From CAWEPK01 sp963835595 (lineage in GTDB: Bacteria > Desulfobacterota > Syntrophorhabdia > Syntrophorhabdales > WCHB1-27): a stretch of 64,000 bases of DNA. This document shows, piece by piece, positions 50,569 through 59,614 of the stretch. Both the position numbers and the translations under genes were made by a program. The notes under the pieces are model-generated. The model was not told where the DNA came from. It did not search any database and saw nothing but the letters and a program-made list of their open reading frames with translations. How positions within the stretch are numbered: the first letter of the stretch is position 1; each line of letters begins with the position of its first letter. Location of the stretch: assembly GCA_963835595.1 (NCBI GenBank), contig CAWIGL010000002.1:744001-808000 (forward strand), read 5' to 3'.

Positions 50569-52838
50569 CTAAAGTCCCTTGTACGGGTTGGGGCCCACCT
50601 CGTTGATCGTCTCGAGGAACTCGTCGATAATGCCCGGCAGACGGTCGTAATCGGAGATCTCGATCTCCTCGATGCGGAGGCGCTTCGATTCCAGGGCCAG
50701 CCGGTTCAGCGTCTCCTGGACTTTCGAGAGGCGGTAGTTGGCCAGCTCGCTTCCCTTTATCATGTGGCAATGGTAATCGTCTCCCGCGGACGCAGCCCAG
50801 AAGGAGGATCCCGTCTATGCCTTTGGAGAGGGAGTCGGCGATCCAGATCAGGTTGATCGAGCCGAGGCAGCGCAGAGGAATGATGCGCACGAAGGGGTTA
50901 TACTTCCCCCTGCGCCATCCCACCATATCCAGGGCGGGATAAGCGTCGTTCTCACAGGCAAGGATAAGGATCCGCGGCTTTTCCTCGTCTTCCTCCGGCA
51001 CCTCTATGGCCTTGATCATCGCCCCTATCATAGGCACGGAATAGTCCTTGAAGGAGATGATCCTCTCCGGGCATGAGCCCATGCAGATCGAGCAGCGGCG
51101 GCACCTCGTCGGGTTGGGCAAGGGGTTTGCCTTTTCATCCTCGTTGTACATGCCGAAGGGGCACTCCTCGGTGCACCTCTTGCACTGGGTACACCGCTGC
51201 ATGAAAAGATCGGGGTAGCTCATGTCGCCCACCCTGGGATGCACGGATTTCCCTTGCGAGGTCAGCTCCACGCACTGGATAGCCTTCAGCGCTGCGCCCC
51301 TTCCATCCTCCATGCTGAAGTCGATGTCCATCGGCTGGCGCACGGGGCCGGCGGCGTAGATGCCCGTCCTCCGTGTCTCATAGGGGAAGCAGATGAAATG
51401 GGAATCGGGAAAGCCATATTTCAGATCGGGGAGCTCCGGGCCCTGGCGATACGCAAGGTTGAGCGTGTCCGACTTGACGATGCGCGTGGGGATCAGCAGC
51501 CTGGACGCCATGTCCTGCGGCTTGTCGGCCTTCTGCTTGTCGGCCTCTTCGCAGACGGCCATAACCTCTTCTTCTCCCAAGGCCGTCCTCGGGACCATGC
51601 CCGTGGCAAGCACGACGAGGTCGGCCCTGACCCGGATCTTTTCTCCGAGCAGCGTGTCGTCAACCTCCACGCCGACAGCCCCGTCATCCTCAGGGGCAAC
51701 CGCGCTAACTTCCCCCTTCGTCAGGAATATCCCCTCGTCCTCCTGGACGCGGCGATAGAAATTCTCGTAATGGCCGGGGGTGCGGATGTCCTTGTAGAAG
51801 ACGTACACCTTGGCATCGGGATCGTGCTCCCGGATATAGAGGGCCTGTTTCAGCGCGGTCATGCAGCAGGTGGTCGAGCAGTAAGGGAGATGGTTCGGGT
51901 CCCTGCGAGCCCGCGCAAAGGATGAAGGCCGCGCTCTTTACGCTTTTGCCGTCGGAGGGGCGGGTAAAATCGCCTTTTGCCGCCATCTGCTCCAGGGTCG
52001 CGGTCGTTATCACGTTCGGGCTCGCGCCGAAGCCGAGATGGCCGAGCCTTGTCGCATCGTACGGCTCGAAGCCTGCGGCGAGGACGATGGCGCCGGCGGG
52101 TTCCGAAAGCACGGCGCCGTTCTGCCGGATGGAGGCGTCGAACATGCCCGGCGAGCCGCTTATCTTTTCGATCTTCGCAGATGTGAGGACCTTGACCCGT
52201 GGCTCCTTGCCGACCGCTTCGACGAGCGACTCGAAACCGGGCTGCTCCGGTTCCCGGTAGGGCGGGACTTTCGGGTACTCTTTGAAGAGCTTCGCGGCAA
52301 ATCCTCCCAGGGACCTTTCCTTTTCGACTAAGACGACTTCGTACCCGGCCCCGGCTGCCTCCAGGGCGGCCGTCATGCCGGTCACTCCCCCGCCTATGAC
52401 GAGGATGCGTTTCGTTACCTCGGTCCGGTAAGGCTCTGGCGGCTCCGTATGCTGCAACCGCACGATGCCCATCCGCAACTGGTCCTCGGCCAGCATCCTG
52501 ATATCCTCGTCGAACTCTTCGCCGGAAGCAGGATTCGGGTCGTGGCACCAGGCGACCTGCTCGCGCAGATTGACCCGCTCAAGGAGCGTATTATATGCAT
52601 CGAAAGAAAAGACCTCTGTCTTGGCCCTCGGCGAGCAGGCGGCAAGGACAACGGCGTTGATGCCGTTTTCGGCCATCTCCTTCCTGATAAGCTCGATGCC
52701 TTCCGGACCGCACAGGAACGGATGGGCCGAGGCTGCAACCTTGAATTCCTGCCCGGCCACGCCTGCCAGCTTTTCGACGTCGATTGCTGCGCCTATCCCA
52801 CAGCCCGAGCAGATGTAGACGCCGATTTTCTTTTCCAT
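50569..52838 (-). CDS. qmoB: QmoB: HdrA-like flavoprotein with MvhD-type C terminus (two frameshifts)
   Basis: About 755 residues after removing one base near 51908 (LCAGS / RDPNHLPYCSTTCCM) and one near 50795 (LLLGC / SAGDDYHCHMIKGSELANYR). The N terminus MEKKIGVYICSGCGIGAAI, the FAD site ILVIGGGVTGMTAALEAAGAG, the clusters CTQCKRCTEECPFG and CRRCSICMGSCPERI and the C-terminal MvhD-like part (ILACENDAYPALD, GDDYHCHMIKGSE) give the known QmoB layout. Part of the Qmo complex that links quinol to APS reductase. Confidence 0.92.
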
Positions 52839-52848
52839 CGGTTACCTC

Positions 52849-53034
52849 GCAATTACTGGGGCTCAGCGCCCCCTCCACGAGCAAAGCTCGCGGAGCCTTC
52901 CCCCTCAGACAGGCAATTACTGGGGCTCAGCGCCCCCTCCACGAGCAAAGCTCGCGGAGCCTTCCCCCTCAGACAGGCAATTACTGGGGCTCAGCGCCCC
53001 CTCCACGAGCAAAGCTCGCGGAGCCTTCCCCCTC
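52849..53034. repeat. 64-bp tandem repeat, 2.9 copies, between qmoA and qmoB
   Basis: Units start at 52849, 52913 and 52977; the third is cut after about 58 bp. Copies are identical as far as compared. On the transcript each unit forms a 10-bp stem (CTCCGCGAGC / GCTCGTGGAG, 3-nt loop) and a second GGGGC/GCCCC hairpin. The array fills almost all of the qmoA-qmoB gap. Copy number may be misassembled. Confidence 0.9.
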
Positions 53035-54310
53035 AACCTAACTTTGCTCGTGAAGATGCAGCCGTGCGGATCGCCTTCATGGCCGCTGCCGTCGCGTCCT
53101 GGACGCTCCCGGATACGTCGAGGGGGCGCTTCGCGCATCCCGCCCCGTAAATACCGGGCGCATCCCGGACGAATCCATACTCGTCGAGCGCCAACAAGGG
53201 AGATAACGCGTTCTCCAGTGACGCGGACGGGACCATCCCGGTCGCGAGCACCAGCATGTCCACCTGCGTCCGCATTATGTTCCCGGAGGCGGTCGCCTCG
53301 GCCTCCACGATGACGTCCCTCGTGGCCGGGTCCTCCATGACCTTCGCGACCTTTCCCTTGATGAGGCGCACCTTCTCATCCGCCTGGATTCCGGCGAGGA
53401 AGGCCTCGTTTCGCCCCATCGCCCGCAGGTCGATGTAGAAGATGGAGACCTCTGCATCGGGATACTGCTCGCGGACATAGCGCAACTGTTTCAGGGAGGC
53501 CAGACAACAGACGCGGGAGCAGAAGGGGAGGTGGTTTTCGTCTCTCTGGCCGGCGCACTGGCAGAAGGCAATGCGCTTGACCTCTTTGCCGTCCGAAGGT
53601 CTGACGATCCTGCCCTGCGTCGGGCCGTCGGGGGCAGCCAGGCGCTCCATCATGACGTTGGTAATGACGTTCTCTATGGTGCCGTAACCGAGGTTATCGA
53701 TCTTCTCTGCATCGTACGGCGCCCACCCTGTCGCTACGATAACGGAAGCGACGTGCAGCTCGACGACTTCCGGCGCCATGTCAAGGTCGATGGCGTCGTA
53801 CGGACAGGCCTCTGCGCAGCGCGCCGCATCGTCCTTGCCGATTATCTCAGGGGCAAGGACATAGCGCATGGGAAACGCGGCGCTGTGCGGCAGGTAGGCG
53901 GCCTTGATCCTGTCCATCCCGTAATTGAAGGGGTTTTCGATCTCCGTCTCGCAGACCTCCGCGCACCTGCCGCAGGCCGTACAGCGCTCGTTCACGTAGC
54001 GGGGTGAGACGGCGAGCTTCGCAGTGTAGTCCCCCGGCCCGCCCTTGATCTCCGTCACCTTCGCCATTGTGTGGCAGGTGATGAGGGGGTTTGTCTTGAT
54101 CCGTCTGAAATTGATCTCCATTCCGCACGCGGGCGGACAGAGCTTCGGGAAATACTGATTGACCCGCATCACCCGTCCGCCGAGGGTAGGCTCCTTTTCG
54201 ACGAGGTGGACGGCATAGCCGACCTCCGCCGCCTCGACGGCTGCCGAAACACCTGCTATGCCGCCGCCTATGACCAGGATCGCCCCTCTTGCGCCGCCTT
54301 CACTACCCAT
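53033..54310 (-). CDS. qmoA: QmoA: HdrA-like flavoprotein
   Basis: A 425-residue protein. FAD motif AILVIGGGIAGVSAAVEAA, then EKEPTLGGRVMRVNQYFPKLCPPACG and a single ferredoxin-type set CTACGRCAEVCETEIENPFNYG. The LCQ-type CQCAGQRDENHLPFCSRVCC segment is the HdrA-like Cys stretch. With QmoB it forms the soluble flavoprotein arm passing electrons from QmoC to AprAB. GAGGAGAG precedes the ATG. The very end (ASSRAKLG) runs into the tandem repeat. Confidence 0.92.
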   Translation of the reverse strand: MGSEGGARGAILVIGGGIAGVSAAVEAAEVGYAVHLVEKEPTLGGRVMRVNQYFPKLCPPACGMEINFRRIKTNPLITCHTMAKVTEIKGGPGDYTAKLAVSPRYVNERCTACGRCAEVCETEIENPFNYGMDRIKAAYLPHSAAFPMRYVLAPEIIGKDDAARCAEACPYDAIDLDMAPEVVELHVASVIVATGWAPYDAEKIDNLGYGTIENVITNVMMERLAAPDGPTQGRIVRPSDGKEVKRIAFCQCAGQRDENHLPFCSRVCCLASLKQLRYVREQYPDAEVSIFYIDLRAMGRNEAFLAGIQADEKVRLIKGKVAKVMEDPATRDVIVEAEATASGNIMRTQVDMLVLATGMVPSASLENALSPLLALDEYGFVRDAPGIYGAGCAKRPLDVSGSVQDATAAAMKAIRTAASSRAKLG

Positions 54311-54361
54311 CGCTCTCTCCTCGCTCCCCGCATCCGGGGCAACACGATTCTTTCGGGCGCC

Positions 54362-54392
54362 GGCCTCAGGCGCGAAAGAAGCGCCTGGGGCC
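54362..54392 (-). promoter_or_regulatory. Strong hairpin between aprA and qmoA
   Basis: A 12-position stem (GGCCCCAGGCGC / GCGCCTGAGGCC, one mismatch) with a 7-nt loop sits between the aprA stop and the qmoA start. There is no U tract, so mRNA stabilisation or processing of the highly expressed apr message is more likely than termination. Confidence 0.4.
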
Positions 54393-54408
54393 GGTCACAT
54401 CTTTCGCC

Positions 54409-56293
54409 CTATTTCTTTGCCGAAATGAAATTGAGGACGGGTTTCTTCATCATCTCCCATTTGTCTGTCTTCGAATCCCAGCGGCAGTTGACGAAAACCC
54501 GCCAGTTCTTCTCGTCCATCGCAGGGAAATCGGCCCTGAAATAGTAGCCCGGCCACCTCGTCTCCTCCCTGAAGAGGATCGAGCGCATGTGGGCCTCGGC
54601 CTGCCACATCCTCTGTACGTTCTCCCAGCACCGCATCAGCTCGTGCAGGTCGGCGGCAGCGAGCTTGTCGGTGTCTTCTTTCAGGAAAGCCAGCAATTCG
54701 AGGCCCTCTATCGAGGTATTTCTGGCTCGTCGTGAAGTTCGCGGTGACGCCGCCCGAATACTCGTCCATGATCTTCTGCATGCGGAGCATGAAGTTCTTC
54801 GGCTTGATGTAATTCGGGTTTACGTCAGGGTTGTCCGTAATTGCCTTGTACTGCTCGAAGAGGTCGAGGGGACGCAATATCTTTTCCTTTAGCGCCTCGA
54901 CGGCCTTCGCGTCCACGGCCGGCTGCACCGGGTTGTCCGCCACATAGGCGAGGGCGCCCTTCGCGGCGATCCTCCCTTCGGCGTGAGACCCGTCGGAGAA
55001 CTTGTGGCTTGAAGCGCCCGAGCCGTCGCCCGCCGCAAAAAGCCCCTTTACCGTGCACATGCGGTTATACCCCCAGAAGTACTCGGGAGGCGCGACATCC
55101 GACGGACCGCTCACCCACGCGCCCGAAGCGCCCGAGTGGGACCCGATGAAGTACGGCTCGCACGGCATGATCTCCGATCCCTTCTCCTCCGGCTGGATGT
55201 TCTGGCTCGCCCAGAGGATGGCCTGGGAGATCGTCATGTCGAGGAAGTCTTCCCACGCCTCCGACTCCAATTCCTTCAGTTTCTTCTTCCCCGCCTTCTC
55301 GTCGCCGGCCCCGGCAACGATCTTCTGGATGGCCTCTTCCGTTCTCATGTAAATGGGGCCCTTGCCGGCAGCGAGGTCCATCATGCCCAGCCAGTTCCGC
55401 AAGTTTGCCGGGATCGGCTTGCCCAGCCCGTAAGGCGCCCATTTCTGGAGCTCATCGGTGTGCGTCACCATGTAATCCTCGCCGAGGGCATTGGTTGCCC
55501 TTGACTTGAAGAGGAGGAACCAGGCGCCGACCGGCCCGTAGGCGTCTTTGAACCGTACGGGAATGAACCGCACTTCCTGGCAGGTCATCTCCGCCCCTGC
55601 CCGGATCGTGAAATAAGCGCTGGACCCGGAGTTGAAGGGGGGATACCATGACCTTCCCTGACCCTCGCCCACCGACCTCGGACGGAACACGTGCACCGCG
55701 CCGCCCATAGCGACGAGCACCGCTTTTGCCTTGAAGACGTAGAATTTGTTCTCTCTGGTGCTGAAGCCTACTGCCCCGGCAACCTTGTCGCCGTCCATCA
55801 GAGGCTCGACGATGAAGACCCTTTCGTAGATGTTTTCCATCCCCAGGGCGTTTTTGGCGGCTTCGGCAACGACGATTTTGTACGATTCGCCGTTAATCAT
55901 CAGCTGCCACCGCCCCTCGTGCACGTACTTGCCGTTCCCGTCCTTCCAGATGGGGAGCCCCCACTTCTCGAAGAGGTGGACGGTGGAATCCACGTGGCGC
56001 GCGATGTCGTATACCAGGTCTTCCCTGGTGATCCCCATGAGGTCCTGCCTGACGTAATCCACGTAATCTTCCGGCGTGTTGTCTCCCTCGGCGACTCCCA
56101 CGTACTGGTTCAGAGCGGAAAGACCCATCGCCACGGCGCCGCTTCGATCGAGGGCCGCCTTATCCACAAGGGCGACCTTGAAGCCCTTCTTCTTTGCCCA
56201 ATAGGCCGCTTCTACAGCGGCCCCGCAGGCGGCCATGCCGCCGCCGCAGATAAGGAGATCGGTCGTTACTTCAACGGTTTCAAAAGGCTGCAT
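54409..56293 (-). CDS. aprA: Adenylylsulfate (APS) reductase alpha subunit (frameshifted)
   Basis: About 627 residues after removing one base near 54716 (SQKYLD / EGLELLAFLKEDTDK). FAD site: TTDLLICGGGMAACGAAVEAAYWAKK is the typical start region; RSGAVAMGLSALNQYVG, GGAVHVFRPRSVGEGQGR and GDGSGASSHKFSDGSHAEGR follow. C-terminal FREETRWPGYYFRADFP is standard. It reduces APS to sulfite and AMP in the cytoplasm. It follows aprB by 21 bp. Confidence 0.93.
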
Positions 56294-56314
56294 AGGATTT
56301 ACCTCCTTGAGTAC

Positions 56315-56758
56315 TTATTTTCTCTTGAGCGTGGGCACATCTACACCGAGAGAGCCCGGCTCCGAGAACAGAATATGGCTTTTGAGGTCATCCGAGCCGG
56401 TCTCCCAGCCGCCGTCCGGCTTTGCCGAGCCTTCCGGCGTCGTTCTGATGGGGAACTTGAAGCGTTTGACCGACCCGTTTCTGAACTTGACCGTCCACAT
56501 GATCGAATCGGAGCTGCGCAGCGGCACAGCCGAGGCGCCCAGGGGAACGAAGTCGGCATATCCCCGGACATCGATGCTCTGCTGCGGGCAGATCTTTACG
56601 CAACTGTAGCATTCCCAGCACATCTCCGGCGCCCGGTTGTAAGCCTTCATGGTCTCCTTGTTGAGGACCATAAGGTCGTTCGGGCAGATGTACTGGCAGG
56701 CCGTCTTGTCCTGTCCTTTACATCCATCGCATTTCTCCATGATCACAAAACTTGGCAT
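56315..56758 (-). CDS. aprB: Adenylylsulfate (APS) reductase beta subunit
   Basis: A 147-residue iron-sulfur subunit. Two 4Fe-4S motifs: CDGCKGQDKTACQYICPNDL and CWECYSCVKICPQQSIDVRG. The C-terminal tail (MWTVKFRNGSVKRFKFPIRTT) wraps the alpha subunit in known structures. AGGAGG precedes the ATG. Confidence 0.95.
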   Translation of the reverse strand: MPSFVIMEKCDGCKGQDKTACQYICPNDLMVLNKETMKAYNRAPEMCWECYSCVKICPQQSIDVRGYADFVPLGASAVPLRSSDSIMWTVKFRNGSVKRFKFPIRTTPEGSAKPDGGWETGSDDLKSHILFSEPGSLGVDVPTLKRK

Positions 56759-56836
56759 CGTCTACCTCCTGTTAAAAATAATGTCGAGCTTAAAAAGGAT
56801 GTCGAATCGCTTTTATCCCCGCTGCGCATCCCCCCT

Positions 56837-57127
56837 TTACTTGAGAAACTCACCCATCACATCGAGGCTCTTCCTGTCGACTATGAGGCTGAAGATGCGG
56901 TCCTTCGCATCCCTTGGCAGGAGCTCGATGCTTTTCGTGGTGGCGCTGTCGTACTTGGCCATCGGATATTTCTTCAGGATGTCGTCGCGCTGCTCCGCCG
57001 TTGTAGGGACCCGCAGGACCTTCAGCCCCGCAAGCATCTCCTGCGCCATTCCGCCCAGGCCGGCTTCCTGCAGCTTCTGATACCTCTCCTCGTTGATCCA
57101 GATATTGATCGGAAATGTTTCAGCCAT
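56837..57127 (-). CDS. Conserved 96-residue protein between sat and aprB (function unknown)
   Basis: The product starts AETFPINIWINEERYQKLQEAG and ends DRKSLDVMGEFLK. It is soluble, alpha/beta in look and has no cysteines or transmembrane parts. It lies 23 bp after sat and 78 bp before aprB, so it belongs to the sulfate-activation operon. A small gene in this position is, as I recall, seen in other sulfate reducers. No function is assigned; an assembly or regulatory partner of Sat or Apr is possible. Confidence 0.8.
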   Translation of the reverse strand: MAETFPINIWINEERYQKLQEAGLGGMAQEMLAGLKVLRVPTTAEQRDDILKKYPMAKYDSATTKSIELLPRDAKDRIFSLIVDRKSLDVMGEFLK

Positions 57128-57150
57128 CTCGTTCCTCCTCTAGTGGTCGC

Positions 57151-58413
57151 TCAGAGCTTCGGAAAAGTGAACACCGGGTTCCTGTTGGCCAGGTATTCTT
57201 TGGTGACATACGCGGAACCCATTCCGTACTTTTTCGCGCATTCCTCTATGAGATCGAAGACCTCGGGCCGGAATATCAGCCTCGGCGGCTTGACGCCGTC
57301 CTGAATGATGCTGCGGATCAGCGTACCGCTGAAGTTCTGGACCTTGTCCTTGTGGTTGCACAGGCCCATGTACGTCACCTCCGCGCACACGGGACAGTAC
57401 CACCATTCCAGCACGCGCACGGGCTTGATGTTCAGCTCGCTGCTGTCGAACTGATCGAAGATGCGATGCGCGTCGTAGGGGTCGTAATAGGTGCCGACGC
57501 CGGCGTGGTCGCGGCCGAACATGTGATGGCTTATGCCCAGGTTTGCCCGCAGGGCTGCGTGAAAGACGGCCTCGCGCGGACCGGCGTACCGCATATCCCA
57601 CAGGGATATGGAGGTCAGATGGACATCTTCCCGGAAGTATCCCGCCTTCCTCAGGACGTCGTGGCACAGGACGATAGCTTCGTCGATATAGTCGCCAGGC
57701 CGCTTCTCTCCGATGATCGCGTTGACGATCACGCCGACCATCATTCTCTCGACCGGCAGCTCCCCGTAAGCGGACAGCCAGGAGCCCTTCATCAGCCATT
57801 CGTGCCCTGTGTGCGGCACGTTCCTCGTCTGGTGGGCGACCGTCCTGACCCATCCTTTCCCTTTGATCTTCTTCCTCATCTCCAGAGGCGTCACCAGGAA
57901 CTCGGTAAAGGGCTCGTTGATGGTCGGTTTGCTCACCATCGTGATCTTGCCGCCCACGAATTTATCTTTGTATTGATAGGTAAGCTTGACGCCCGGGTGC
58001 TTCTCGTCGTTCGTCCCGTAGACGTCCTTTGCCATCTCCTGCTTGTTGTACGCGTAAATCTCCTCTACGTCGAAGACGGCGATGGGGCTGTCCTTGTAAG
58101 TAAGGAGGACCGAGTCGCCCTCTTTTACCCCGTAATCTGCGATCTCCTTATCGGACATATCGAAAAGGATCGGGATGGACCATATCGTCCCGTCCGCAAG
58201 ACGCATCTTCTTGCAGACGCTCTCCACGTCGGATTTTCCCAGGAAACCCTGGAGCGGGGAAAAGAATCCGTAGGCGATATCGATGACCTCTACGGCCATC
58301 TGCTCACGCACGGGGACTTTCTTGATCCCCTTGATCCTTTCCCCGGCGGTACGCGGATCCAGAATGCGCTCCACAATCTCCTTGCCCCCATGACCAATCT
58401 CACTCATATTCAT
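57151..58413 (-). CDS. sat: Sulfate adenylyltransferase (ATP sulfurylase)
   Basis: A 420-residue enzyme that makes APS from ATP and sulfate. Active-site motifs: HQTRNVPHTGHEWLMKG (the QxRNxxH/HxxH nucleotide site; the usual RNPxH reads RNVPH here), MMVGVIVNAIIGEKRPGD and MFGRDHAGVGTYYDPYDAH (GRDHAG). A WWYCPVCAEV segment suggests the zinc site of bacterial forms. It heads the sat-apr-qmo run and has an operator-bearing promoter about 170 nt upstream. Confidence 0.95.
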   Translation of the reverse strand: MNMSEIGHGGKEIVERILDPRTAGERIKGIKKVPVREQMAVEVIDIAYGFFSPLQGFLGKSDVESVCKKMRLADGTIWSIPILFDMSDKEIADYGVKEGDSVLLTYKDSPIAVFDVEEIYAYNKQEMAKDVYGTNDEKHPGVKLTYQYKDKFVGGKITMVSKPTINEPFTEFLVTPLEMRKKIKGKGWVRTVAHQTRNVPHTGHEWLMKGSWLSAYGELPVERMMVGVIVNAIIGEKRPGDYIDEAIVLCHDVLRKAGYFREDVHLTSISLWDMRYAGPREAVFHAALRANLGISHHMFGRDHAGVGTYYDPYDAHRIFDQFDSSELNIKPVRVLEWWYCPVCAEVTYMGLCNHKDKVQNFSGTLIRSIIQDGVKPPRLIFRPEVFDLIEECAKKYGMGSAYVTKEYLANRNPVFTFPKL

Positions 58414-58590
58414 TCCTCCTTTCGCTTAAGGTTCGGGTCTTTGGTCGCCTGTGTCCGACGCAACGTCCGAATCGGTTTCAAGCCGCGCTCGCCGGGGAAG
58501 CCTTTTCTTCCTTTCTCACGGATGCCCCTCGATCAAAAAAGTCACATTTCCCGAATAAGTTCCCGTTGTTACCATTTATCTATTGACACT

Positions 58591-58647
58591 ATAATGGGGT
58601 GGCTGTTAATATAAGTCAATTCATTAATTTTTATCACATCGATAAGT
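58591..58647 (-). promoter_or_regulatory. LysR-box promoter of sat (site 1), overlapping the divergent lysR promoter
   Basis: Toward sat: box ACTTAT-N7-ATAA (58631-58647), 11 bp, -35 TTGACT (58614-58619), 17 bp, -10 CATTAT (58591-58596). A possible opposite promoter for lysR (TTGACA 58583-58588, 18 bp, TAATAT 58607-58612) overlaps it. Divergent overlap with the regulator gene is the classical LysR arrangement. Confidence 0.75.
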
Positions 58648-58663
58648 ATTTCTAGAGGGATAC

Positions 58664-59564
58664 ATGAATCTGCATCAATTGAGGGTATTCTGCACGGTGG
58701 CAGGGGAAGGGAGCTTCAGCGCGGCAGCGGAGAAGCTTTTTATGACGCAGCCGGCCGTTACGCTGCAAATCAAGAACCTGGAGGAATATTACGAGGTGAA
58801 GTTTTTCGAAAGGACCGGGAAGAAGGTGCTGCTCACCGAAGAGGGTAAGGTGCTCCTGACTATTGCCGGCCAGATGCTCGATCTGAACCGCAAAGCCGAA
58901 GAGGTCGTCGCCGACATGAAAGGGTTATCGCGGGGGAGCATCCACATCGCCGCTTCCCTTCTGTTTATCGACTACTGGCTGCCGCCCCTGCTCAGGGCCT
59001 TCCATAAGCAATATCCGAACATATTTATTCAGATCAGCGAGGGCAATACCAGCCAGCTTATAGAGAACACCATTCTCCACAAGAACGACCTTGCGTTCGT
59101 CGAGCTCCCGCCCCGTGAATAAGAGACTGATCGTAAGGCAATTCGTCAGGGATAACCTCGTCGCAATCATTCCCCTCAAGCACAAGCTGGCCGCAAGGGA
59201 ATCGGTCACGCTCAACGAGCTGAACAGGGAGCCGCTGATCCTGAGGGAGCCGGGGTCCTCGGTGAGAGAGCTGGTGGATGAAGCCTTCCAGACAAGGGGG
59301 ATGAAGCCCCTGATCGTAATGGAGTGCGCCAGCACTACGGCTATCAAGAAGATGGTCGAGGGCGGGGCGGGCGTTGCCATCCTCTCCCAGCAGCTTGTAA
59401 AGGCCGAAGTTGCGGCAGGCGCCTTCAAAGCGATACCCTTCACGGAAGTGGAGATGAGGGTACCGCTTTATCTCGTCTACCACAAAGACAAGTACTTTTC
59501 ACGAGCGCTCAAGGCCTTCGTCGATATAGCGCTCGATTTTGCGGATGAGCCGTGGCTTGAATAG
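58664..59564 (+). CDS. LysR-type transcriptional regulator (frameshifted)
   Basis: About 299 residues after removing one C from the CCCC run near 59113 (FVELPP / VNKRLIVRQF). The N-terminal winged helix-turn-helix is typical (MNLHQLRVFCTVAGEGSFSAAAEKLF, MTQPAVTLQIKNLE). The effector domain follows (about 90-295: GSIHIAASLLFIDYWLPPLL, LREPGSSVRELVDEAF). It is closest in style to CysB/CysL/CbbR-like regulators that bind a small metabolite. It is divergent from sat and is the obvious candidate to bind the shared promoter box. Confidence 0.88.
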
Positions 59565-59614
59565 CGCAGGCGGCACGCCGGTCCGCATGCGATAGCCGGC
59601 GCCCCTTCCGCCCG

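Noticed and set aside
52849..53034. Tandem repeat as a CRISPR array.
   Set aside because: Units are directly adjacent with no unique spacers and no cas genes are present.
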